NCBI GenBank assembly: GCA_017882405.1
Contig: JADGPO010000176.1
Location: forward strand, 1 to 13,949
Reading direction: 5' to 3'
Length of the DNA stretch: 13,949 nt
From: Solirubrobacteraceae bacterium
GTDB taxonomy: Bacteria; Actinomycetota; Thermoleophilia; Solirubrobacterales; Solirubrobacteraceae
Part shown: positions 6,438 through 13,093 of the stretch, piece by piece
Layout of the letters: each line of letters starts with the position of its first letter
How positions within the stretch are numbered: the first letter of the stretch is position 1
Notes under the pieces: model-generated
What the model saw: only the letters and a program-made list of their open reading frames with translations
What the model was told of the DNA's origin: nothing
The model's database searches: none
Translations under genes and position numbers: made by a program

Positions 6438-6443
6438 AGGCTA
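6438..6443 (-). promoter_or_regulatory. Candidate -10 box of the YbdK-like gene
   Basis: TAGCCT on the minus strand (6443 to 6438) lies 12 bases before the ATG at 6425. Using the 6-base spacing seen elsewhere in the window, transcription would start near 6431 and leave a leader of about six bases. Confidence 0.35.
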
Positions 6444-6484
6444 CCGTCGCGCCCCCGGCTCGCGCCTAGACTTCGATCAAGACA

Positions 6485-6504
6485 TAAAATGATGACGGCG
6501 GAGG
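6485..6504 (+). promoter_or_regulatory. -10 box and Shine-Dalgarno of the DUF2090 gene
   Basis: TAAAAT at 6485-6490 is an AT-rich island in a GC-rich gap, and GGAGG at 6500-6504 ends 7 bases before the ATG at 6512. A second possible -10 box, TAGACT (6467-6472), lies upstream. This gene thus has a classical leader, unlike its leaderless neighbours. Confidence 0.6.
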
Positions 6505-6511
6505 CGGTGCC

Positions 6512-7432
6512 ATGGCTCTCGGTTACGACGGCAAGCTGTACATCCTCGCGTTTGACCATCGCGGATCGTTCCAGAAGAAGATGTTCGGGATCGAGGGGGA
6601 TCCGACGCCCGAGCAGACCGAGCGGATCGCCGATGCCAAGCGACTGATCTACGAGGGCATGAAGGAGTCGGTCAAGCGGGGCGCGGAGGCCAACGCCACC
6701 GGCGTGCTGGTCGACGAGCAGTTCGGTTCCGACATCCCGCAGCGGGCCAAGCAGGCCGGTCTGAAGCTGGCGATGGCGGTGGAGAAGTCGAGCCAGAACG
6801 AGTTCGACTTCCAGTACGGAGACGAGTTCGGCGCTCACATCGAGAAGTTCGACCCGGACTTCGCCAAGGTGCTGGTCCGTTACAACCCGGACGATCCCGA
6901 CACCGAGATGAACGAGCGTCAGTTGGGGCGGCTCAAGGTGCTGGCCGACTGGCTGCATGGCCACGACCGGAAGTTCCTGTTCGAGCTGCTGGTGCCGGCC
7001 ACCGACGAGCAGCTGACCAAGCTCGACGGCGACGCCGACCGCTACGACGCCGAGCTGCGCCCCGAGCTGATGCGCCGCGCGATCGAGGGCTGTCAGCAGC
7101 GCGCGATCGAGGTTGACGTCTGGAAGATCGAAGGCGTCGACTCCCGCGATGACGCGGAGATGCTGGCCGACCAGGCTCGCGCCGGCGAGGGCCGCGAGGG
7201 CGTCACCTGCGTGCTGCTGGGCCGCGGCGCCTCGACCGAGAAGGTGGAGCAGTGGCTCCGGGCCGCCTCCACCGTCGAGGGCTTCACCGGCTTCGCGATC
7301 GGCCGCTCGGTCTGGTGGGACGCGCTCAAGGGCTGGCTGGCGAAGGATCTGGGCCGCCCCGCCGCCGTCGCCCAGGTGGCCGACAATTACCTGCACTTCG
7401 TCGACGTGTACGAGCGCCAGAAGGTGGCCTAG
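6512..7432 (+). CDS. DUF2090 domain protein (IolC C-terminal / sugar-phosphate aldolase-like)
   Basis: The 306-aa product matches the DUF2090 domain, found as the C-terminal half of some IolC proteins and annotated there as a 2-deoxy-5-keto-gluconate-6-phosphate aldolase domain in myo-inositol breakdown. Recognisable parts are LYILAFDHRGSFQKKMFGI (9-27) at the N-terminus, GVLVDEQFG, LAMAVEKS, KVLVRYNPDD, FLFELLVPAT, DVWKIEGVDS, CVLLGRG and FAIGRSVWWDAL, in the order of a TIM barrel with a strand-end phosphate site. It stands alone, without the sugar-kinase half of IolC, and no other inositol gene is nearby, so a general class I/II-type aldolase role is only an inference. The start is fixed by a good ribosome site. 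A hairpin follows the stop. Confidence 0.88.
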   Translation: MALGYDGKLYILAFDHRGSFQKKMFGIEGDPTPEQTERIADAKRLIYEGMKESVKRGAEANATGVLVDEQFGSDIPQRAKQAGLKLAMAVEKSSQNEFDFQYGDEFGAHIEKFDPDFAKVLVRYNPDDPDTEMNERQLGRLKVLADWLHGHDRKFLFELLVPATDEQLTKLDGDADRYDAELRPELMRRAIEGCQQRAIEVDVWKIEGVDSRDDAEMLADQARAGEGREGVTCVLLGRGASTEKVEQWLRAASTVEGFTGFAIGRSVWWDALKGWLAKDLGRPAAVAQVADNYLHFVDVYERQKVA

Positions 7433-7446
7433 CCCCAGCCCGGCCG

Positions 7447-7470
7447 GGGACGCACGCCACGTTGCGTCCC
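7447..7470 (+). terminator. Hairpin downstream of the DUF2090 gene
   Basis: GGGACGCA (7447-7454) and TGCGTCCC (7463-7470) form a perfect 8-bp stem with an 8-base loop, starting 15 bases after the stop codon. There is no T-run after it, as is common for GC-rich actinobacterial terminators, so its termination role is probable rather than certain. Confidence 0.5.
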
Positions 7471-7486
7471 GCGGACCTGCAAAAAT

Positions 7487-7496
7487 TCGTGCACGA
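7487..7496. promoter_or_regulatory. Palindrome in the promoter spacer of the 81-aa gene
   Basis: TCGTGCACGA is a perfect 10-base palindrome ending 4 bases before the -10 box at 7501. That is a typical place for a repressor operator. It follows an A-run (7481-7485) that is unusual in this GC-rich sequence. Confidence 0.35.
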
Positions 7497-7500
7497 TTGG

Positions 7501-7506
7501 TAGGCT
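7501..7506 (+). promoter_or_regulatory. -10 box for a leaderless mRNA of the 81-aa gene
   Basis: TAGGCT (7501-7506) is followed by CGCTGC and then the GTG at 7513, exactly the 6-base spacing expected when transcription begins at the start codon. No Shine-Dalgarno is present. Confidence 0.6.
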
Positions 7507-7512
7507 CGCTGC

Positions 7513-7758
7513 GTGGCGATGAAGATGCGCCAAAGCCTGGCCCAGCTGGAGCAGGAGTTCCGGCACGAGGCGCAGCTGGACCGGAGTCGAACCGAGACAC
7601 TCCGGCGCCACGCCGTGCGTCGCTCCCGCCTGCGCACGCACGAGCGCCAGAAGAAGCGCGGCTCGGTGCGCTACTGGGTGCTGGTGCTCTCGCTGATCGC
7701 GACGGCGCTGATCGTGACGGCCGCGATGTTCGGGACTCTGTACGCCCTGCTCACCTAA
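7513..7758 (+). CDS. Small single-pass membrane protein, function unknown
   Basis: The 81-aa product has a strongly charged, probably helical N-terminal half (MRQSLAQLEQEFRHEA, then many Arg up to about residue 55), compatible with a short coiled coil facing the cytoplasm. One membrane helix follows (about 57-79, YWVLVLSLIATALIVTAAMF), and the end is very short. I do not recognise a family. Codon use is like the neighbours and the leaderless promoter supports expression. The positive stretch before the helix predicts the N-terminus inside. It lies 80 bases after the DUF2090 gene, behind a hairpin, so it is probably a separate transcription unit. The stop codon is part of a short tandem repeat. 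Confidence 0.75.
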   Translation: MAMKMRQSLAQLEQEFRHEAQLDRSRTETLRRHAVRRSRLRTHERQKKRGSVRYWVLVLSLIATALIVTAAMFGTLYALLT

Positions 7759-7783
7759 CGGACACCTAACGGACACCTAACGG
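7752..7783 (+). repeat. Three 11-bp tandem repeats carrying stop codons in all three frames
   Basis: CACCTAACGGA occurs at 7752-7762 and 7763-7773, and again from 7774 with its last base changed. The TAA in the first copy is the stop of the 81-aa gene. As the unit is 11 bases, the three TAA triplets (7756, 7767, 7778) fall in three different frames. Confidence 0.85.
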
Positions 7784-7825
7784 CGGGCGGGCTGGCGATG
7801 CGGGCCGCCGGGGTGGCTCGGGCCA

Positions 7826-7842
7826 GCCGGGGCGGGCCCGGC
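7826..7842. terminator. GC-rich hairpin between convergent genes
   Basis: GCCGGG (7826-7831) and CCCGGC (7837-7842) give a perfect 6-bp stem with a 5-base loop, between the end of the 81-aa gene and the end of csrA. A two-way terminator is plausible, but there is no T-run and the surrounding sequence is nearly pure G+C, so chance is possible. Confidence 0.3.
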
Positions 7843-7852
7843 CGGGCGGGTG

Positions 7853-8092
7853 CTACTCGGGATCGCCGAGACTGCGCAGCGCGGCGTCGACTTCTTCGCG
7901 CGCGCCCTTGGCATCTTCCTCGTCCGAGCGTTCCTGCTGGATCTCGAGGTAGACCTCTTTGCGGAAGACCGGCACATCGCGAGGAGCCTGGATCCCGATT
8001 CGGACCTTCTCGCCCATGATGGCCAGCACCGACACCTCGATGTCGTCACCGATCATGATGCTCTGGTTGGACTTCCGAGTTAGCACCAGCAT
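7853..8092 (-). CDS. csrA: CsrA, carbon storage / translational regulator
   Basis: CsrA is a dimeric RNA-binding protein that grips GGA motifs near ribosome sites and blocks translation or changes mRNA stability; in Gram-positive bacteria it mainly controls flagellin and is opposed by FliW. The 79-aa product has the full domain ([20 protein letters not shown], then [11 protein letters not shown]), including Leu4 and Arg44 (VFRKEV), the residues central to RNA binding. After about residue 52 a charged tail ([13 protein letters not shown]) extends it beyond E. coli CsrA (61 aa), near Bacillus length. The frame is open for 15 codons further upstream, but ATG 8092 fits the family start and has GGGAGG 5 bases before it. 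No fliW or flagellar gene is in the window. It is divergent from the RGG-box gene. Confidence 0.95.
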   Translation of the reverse strand: MLVLTRKSNQSIMIGDDIEVSVLAIMGEKVRIGIQAPRDVPVFRKEVYLEIQQERSDEEDAKGAREEVDAALRSLGDPE

Positions 8093-8097
8093 GTTCG

Positions 8098-8122
8098 CCT
8101 CCCTGCTCGGCCACAAAAAGTA
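8098..8122 (-). promoter_or_regulatory. csrA -10 box and ribosome site with a GGA motif
   Basis: On the minus strand TACTTT (8122 to 8117) is a likely -10 box and GGGAGG (8103 to 8098) the Shine-Dalgarno, giving a leader of about 18 bases. The leader contains AGGGA (8104 to 8100), which fits the ANGGA core bound by CsrA and overlaps the ribosome site. Self-repression is therefore plausible. Confidence 0.5.
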
Positions 8123-8132
8123 GGGTCGCCGC

Positions 8133-8149
8133 GCCACGCGGCGCGTGGC
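8133..8149. promoter_or_regulatory. Inverted repeat upstream of the csrA -10 box
   Basis: GCCACGC (8133-8139) and GCGTGGC (8143-8149) are perfect 7-base arms around GGC. The element covers the -35 area of the csrA promoter, so it may be an operator. It could also form a hairpin in an RNA read from either strand. Confidence 0.35.
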
Positions 8150-8271
8150 TCCTGCCCTGGGTTTGTGAGCATAGCGATACCACTTTCACGGTTTCAACAA
8201 GCCGGTTCTATTTGCAGAGGTATGGGCCCCTTAGCGCTCGTTGGCGCAGATACGGCCGCCGTCGCCTGTAC
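8150..8271. other. AT-richer divergent intergenic region
   Basis: Between the inverted repeat and the promoter of the RGG-box gene lie about 120 bases that are visibly less GC-rich than the rest, for example 8160-8220. An open frame in phase with the RGG-box gene crosses it from 8165, but its residues do not look like protein and it has no ribosome site. No tRNA or known riboswitch is recognised. It could hold regulatory sites or a small RNA. Confidence 0.4.
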
Positions 8272-8277
8272 TACTCT
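8272..8277 (+). promoter_or_regulatory. Candidate -10 box of the RGG-box gene
   Basis: TACTCT lies 10 bases before the ATG at 8288. The 10 bases between (CAGCTGCCAT) contain no Shine-Dalgarno, so a leader of at most a few bases is expected, as for the 111-aa gene at 3496. Confidence 0.4.
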
Positions 8278-8287
8278 CAGCTGCCAT

Positions 8288-8854
8288 ATGCCACGCCGAT
8301 CGCTCAGACCTGAGCTCAACCGAATCCGCGCGTGGGTGCGCCAGGGTCGCACCGACGCCTGGATCGCCCACCAGCTGGAGGTCACCGTCCAGCAGATCCA
8401 AGCTTTCAAGCGCGAGCAGTCGCTCGCACCCGGAGACGACACCGAAGGCGCCGGCCCGGCCGCCGACTTCGACGACGACATCGACCTGCGCGCCGAGGAC
8501 GACGCGCTGATCGCCGCCGAGCTCGACGCCGTGGAGGCGGCCGAACCCGGCGACGCAGACGATGACGGCGAGGAGGACGACGCGGACGGCGAGGCCGAGA
8601 AGCCCGCGCGCCGTCGTCGCGGCGGTCGCGGCGGTCGCGGTGGACGCGGTGGACGCAGCCGTCCCTCGGGCACGCTGGAGGCCACCTTCGACCACGGCGA
8701 CGAGGGCTACGGGCTGTGGCTCGACCCCGCCGTCCAGGACGACCCCGTGTACGCCGAGCACTGGGCCGGCCATCGCCCGGTGGAGGTCTCGATCGAGGAG
8801 GACCAGATCGTGATCCGCCGCTCCGGCGAGCCGGACTCCGACGAAGCCGAATAG
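8288..8854 (+). CDS. RGG-box protein with helix-turn-helix-like N-terminus and acidic linker
   Basis: I know no named family for this 188-aa protein. Four parts are visible. Residues 8-42 (ELNRIRAWVRQGRTDAWIAHQL, then VQQIQAFKRE) look like a small helix-turn-helix. Residues 50-104 are a very acidic linker, rich in Asp, Glu and Ala. Residues 107-125 are a basic RGG box (ARRRR, then four GGR units). Residues 128-180 form a compact domain (TLEATFDHGDEGYGLWLDPAVQ, then PVEVSIEEDQIVIRRSG) that looks like beta strands. RGG boxes bind RNA in other proteins, so nucleic-acid binding is inferred. The ATG at 8288 is chosen because the -10 box lies just before it and the upstream residues look non-coding. 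It is divergent from csrA and convergent with the 113-aa gene. Confidence 0.82.
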   Translation: MPRRSLRPELNRIRAWVRQGRTDAWIAHQLEVTVQQIQAFKREQSLAPGDDTEGAGPAADFDDDIDLRAEDDALIAAELDAVEAAEPGDADDDGEEDDADGEAEKPARRRRGGRGGRGGRGGRSRPSGTLEATFDHGDEGYGLWLDPAVQDDPVYAEHWAGHRPVEVSIEEDQIVIRRSGEPDSDEAE

Positions 8855-8876
8855 CGGCCACCCGACCCCCTGCAGA

Positions 8877-8896
8877 CCCCGGCTTAGCTGTCGGGG
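8877..8896 (+). terminator. Hairpin at the end of the RGG-box transcript
   Basis: CCCCGGC (8877-8883) and GTCGGGG (8890-8896) can pair over 7 bases with one G-U pair and a 6-base loop. The stem spans the stop codon of the convergent 113-aa gene. On the minus strand one A-C mismatch weakens it, so it serves best as terminator of the plus-strand gene. There is no T-run. Confidence 0.35.
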
Positions 8897-9225
8897 ATCC
8901 GCCGTCCGGTGGTGTAGTCGATCGCCTCGCGGGCGTAGCGTGCGAACGCCGCGCCCGCGACGGTCGTGAGGTCCCAGGCGGCCGGTATGCCCGGCGCCAC
9001 CGCAACGGCGACGTCGAAGCACCAGTCTGTGCCCTGGTCGATGTAGCACCGGGCCAGCTCGTCGACGGTGAACGGGCCGCCCAGCCGCCGGCGCAGCTGC
9101 ACGACCAGCTCGTCGATGACGCGCTGCATCGCCGCCCGGTCCGCCGGCTCGGCTTCGCCCAACCGGCGCTGGCCCTCCTGCCAGAGCCCGATCAGGTCCT
9201 CGTAGCGGACGGGGCCGAAGCTCAT
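8884..9225 (-). CDS. 113-aa soluble helical protein of unknown function, downstream of ftsB
   Basis: I do not recognise the family. The ATG at 9225 gives 113 aa starting MSFGPVRYEDLIGLWQEGQRRL. A central helix pair (DRAAMQRVIDELVVQLRRRL, about 29-48) precedes FTVDELARCYIDQGTDWCFD (about 52-71) and a Tyr-containing end (YAREAIDYTTGRRIPDS). Two Cys (60 and 69) are present, but there is no metal motif, signal peptide or membrane helix. An upstream extension exists in frame but overlaps ftsB and is Arg/Pro filler. It follows ftsB by 19 bases on the same strand and is probably its last operon partner. In Mycobacterium this position is taken by a DUF501 gene; I do not see DUF501 motifs here. Confidence 0.75.
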   Translation of the reverse strand: MSFGPVRYEDLIGLWQEGQRRLGEAEPADRAAMQRVIDELVVQLRRRLGGPFTVDELARCYIDQGTDWCFDVAVAVAPGIPAAWDLTTVAGAAFARYAREAIDYTTGRRIPDS

Positions 9226-9244
9226 CCGGGCGGTGGGTGGGCCC

Positions 9245-9631
9245 TTAGCGCTGGGACCGGCCGGTCGTCGCGTACGAGCGCTCCCCGGGGCGCACCATGC
9301 CGAGCGACCGGGCATCGCGCACGATCGTCGCGGGGTCGTTGAGCGACTTCAGCTGCGCAGCCAGCCCGCGATTCTGGTGGGTGAGCTGATTGACGATCGC
9401 CGTCTGCTGGTTTGACTGCGAGCGGGTGGAGAAGTAGGACAGCGTGTGCTCGACGTACAGCCCGACGACGATCGCCAGCACGAACAGCAGGCCGAAGCGT
9501 CCGACGCGCTCCCAGCGGACGCGCAGCTTGGGAGATCGCCGCGCGACCTTGTGGGGCTTGCGCGGCGGGCGGCGCGGCGCAGCGCCCGGCTGACGACGCG
9601 GTGCTGCGCTGGCGGATCGGGCGGGCGGCAT
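9245..9631 (-). CDS. ftsB: FtsB/DivIC-type septum formation initiator
   Basis: A small bitopic division protein that, with FtsL and FtsQ (DivIB), links the early ring to septal peptidoglycan synthesis. The 128-aa product has a Pro/Arg-rich cytoplasmic N-terminus (1-43), one membrane helix (about 44-60, GRFGLLFVLAIVVGLYV) and a polar coiled-coil stretch (about 72-96, SQSNQQTAIVNQLTHQNRGL). It ends with the DivIC signature DPATIVRDARSLGMVRPGE (99-117). Length and N-terminal extension are typical of actinobacteria. Its place after eno repeats the order in Mycobacterium (eno, then the Rv1024 homologue). The ATG at 9631 is the only start codon that fits, yet no well-spaced Shine-Dalgarno precedes it: AAGGG abuts the ATG and a stronger AGGAAGGAG lies 30 bases away. 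Confidence 0.9.
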   Translation of the reverse strand: MPPARSASAAPRRQPGAAPRRPPRKPHKVARRSPKLRVRWERVGRFGLLFVLAIVVGLYVEHTLSYFSTRSQSNQQTAIVNQLTHQNRGLAAQLKSLNDPATIVRDARSLGMVRPGERSYATTGRSQR

Positions 9632-9736
9632 CCCTTGACGCGTTCGTTCGACGCCGCGTGTCTCCTTCCTGCTGCAACGGCAGCTGCACCAGGCACCGCC
9701 GGTGCGGCGACGGGCTCGTCGCGCCGGCCGTCGACC
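9632..9736. other. Gap between eno and ftsB with an orphan Shine-Dalgarno-like stretch
   Basis: On the minus strand AGGAAGGAGA (9670 to 9661) resembles a strong ribosome site, but no ATG, GTG or TTG follows within the usual distance. The next start is ftsB, 30 bases later. GCACC (9693-9697) and GGTGC (9701-9705) can form a short hairpin. No terminator with a T-run is seen. Confidence 0.4.
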
Positions 9737-11811
<2,075 letters not shown>

Positions 11812-13017
11812 TTACTTGCTGGAGGTCGAGGTGGCGCTCGACGACCCGCCGGTGCTGGGCGTCGGGGCCGCCGAGGTGGCGCCGCTGCTGGGGGCGGGCG
11901 CGGTCGCGCCCGGGGTCGCGGTGCTGCTCGTCTTGGGCACCTTGTAGCCCTTGCAGTCGGCCATCGCGTACTGCGAGCGACAGGTGGTCTTGCTCAGCCA
12001 GTCCTTCCTGGCGCTGCTGTCGACCGCCGTCTGGGCGGCTTGGCTCAACTGACCCGTGAGGGTCTCCTTGATCAGCAGCGTCGATGCGGCAAGGCTCTTC
12101 TGGGTGGCGGGGGTGATCTTGGTCACTTGGAGCACGTAGTAGCCGAACTGGCCCTTGATCGGACCGAGGAGCTTGTTGACCGGCACCGCGAACGCCGCCT
12201 TGGACAGCGCCGCGTCCTGCTGGCCGGCGGTGACGTTGCTCAGCACTCCGCCCTTGTTCTTGGTCGTCGGGTCGGTGGAGTACTTCTTGGCCACGGCCGT
12301 CCAGCTCTGGCCCTTCTGCAGCGCCTTGCGTGCGGTGTTGGCCTGGGCCGCGGACGTGGCCAGCACGATCCGCATGCTGCGGGTCTCCGGCGTGCCGAAC
12401 TGCGTCTTGTGCGCGGCGTAGTAGGCGGCGATCTTGGCCGGCGTGACCGTCGTCGGTTGGCGCGCGGTCAGCTTCATGAAGATCTGCTGGACACGGACGC
12501 GGTAGTCGATGTCCTGCTGGGTCTGGCCGGTCTGCTTGAGGAACGCCTGGAACTGGGCGTCGGTCGGGAAACTAGCCTTCTTGGCCTTGGCGAGCGCCGC
12601 CTGCAGCTGGGCGTTTGTCAAGCTGATGCCGAGCTTGTGCGCGGTGCCCTGGTACCAGTAGGCCTTGATCAGGAAGTCCATCACCACCGAAGACAGCGAG
12701 GTGAACAGCTGCTTGCAGTCGGCCTTGAGCGTCTTGGCGGGCGTCTTCTTCAGGGTCGGGATCTTGGCCCGGGCCTGGGCGATGCAGCTGGTGAACTCCG
12801 GCGGGTCGTTGGGCACGATCACCGGCTGGCCGGGGCTCGATGCCGCCTGGCCCTTGGCGTCCACGTACATCCAGTGGTTGAACGCCTTGAGGCTGATCGG
12901 GTTGCCCGCCACCACGGCCACGGAGTTGCCGGGAACGCCTGAGCCGCAGGCCGAGACGGCCAGGGCCACGAGCACAAAAAAGGCGCCAAGCGCCGGGATG
13001 GACCTCAGAGTCTTCAT
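11812..13017 (-). CDS. Exported parvulin-type peptidyl-prolyl isomerase lipoprotein (PrsA/SurA-like)
   Basis: A 401-aa exported foldase. The signal peptide (1-23) ends in the lipobox AVSAC, so Cys24 should carry lipid. Residues about 32-200 form the SurA N-type helical chaperone part, opening NSVAVVAGNPISLKAFNHWM. Residues about 211-305 are the parvulin domain: RSMRIVLATS, FGYYVLQVTKITPA and the KKYSTDPTTKNKGGVLSNV loop. After about residue 360 follows a Ser/Thr/Ala tail of about 40 residues. Four extra Cys (78, 101, 346, 355) could form two disulphides outside the membrane. The family helps exported proteins fold after Sec secretion. The ATG at 13017 has GAGG five bases before it and a TACTAT -10 box 13 bases before it. 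In Mycobacterium the mfd–eno block holds lpqU, a different lipoprotein. Confidence 0.92.
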   Translation of the reverse strand: MKTLRSIPALGAFFVLVALAVSACGSGVPGNSVAVVAGNPISLKAFNHWMYVDAKGQAASSPGQPVIVPNDPPEFTSCIAQARAKIPTLKKTPAKTLKADCKQLFTSLSSVVMDFLIKAYWYQGTAHKLGISLTNAQLQAALAKAKKASFPTDAQFQAFLKQTGQTQQDIDYRVRVQQIFMKLTARQPTTVTPAKIAAYYAAHKTQFGTPETRSMRIVLATSAAQANTARKALQKGQSWTAVAKKYSTDPTTKNKGGVLSNVTAGQQDAALSKAAFAVPVNKLLGPIKGQFGYYVLQVTKITPATQKSLAASTLLIKETLTGQLSQAAQTAVDSSARKDWLSKTTCRSQYAMADCKGYKVPKTSSTATPGATAPAPSSGATSAAPTPSTGGSSSATSTSSK

Positions 13018-13030
13018 TACGACCTCGCCG

Positions 13031-13036
13031 ATAGTA
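13031..13036 (-). promoter_or_regulatory. -10 box of the parvulin gene
   Basis: TACTAT on the minus strand (13036 to 13031) lies 13 bases before the ATG at 13017. A start of transcription near 13024 would leave a leader of about seven bases, so the weak GAGG (13026-13023) may be cut. This promoter would let the parvulin–mazG–eno genes be expressed apart from mfd. Confidence 0.5.
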
Positions 13037-13039
13037 GCG

Positions 13040-13057
13040 GCCCGTTTGCGAACGGGC
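13040..13057. promoter_or_regulatory. Palindrome at the parvulin promoter / end of mfd
   Basis: GCCCGTT (13040-13046) and AACGGGC (13051-13057) are perfect 7-base arms around TGCG. The element ends 3 bases upstream of the -10 box, so it covers the -35 area. It may be an operator, for example for an envelope-stress regulator, or a mfd terminator hairpin; no T-run follows on either strand. Confidence 0.45.
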
Positions 13058-13093
13058 GGTCGGGTATTAGAGGACTCTTATGTGGTCCGCGGC

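Noticed and set aside
4845..6647. 600-codon plus-strand open frame
   Set aside because: It runs antisense to the YbdK-like gene and half of the rhomboid gene. Its residues are repetitive Gly/Arg/Gln/His filler typical of the reverse strand of GC-rich genes, and it has no ribosome site.
8160..8225. Possible tRNA or T-loop-like sequence (GGTTCTATTT)
   Set aside because: No cloverleaf can be drawn: acceptor arms and the anticodon arm are missing.
8165..8287. Upstream in-frame extension of the RGG-box protein
   Set aside because: Its residues include Cys and Met patterns unlike the protein. It has no ribosome site, and the -10 box TACTCT lies inside it, just before the ATG at 8288.
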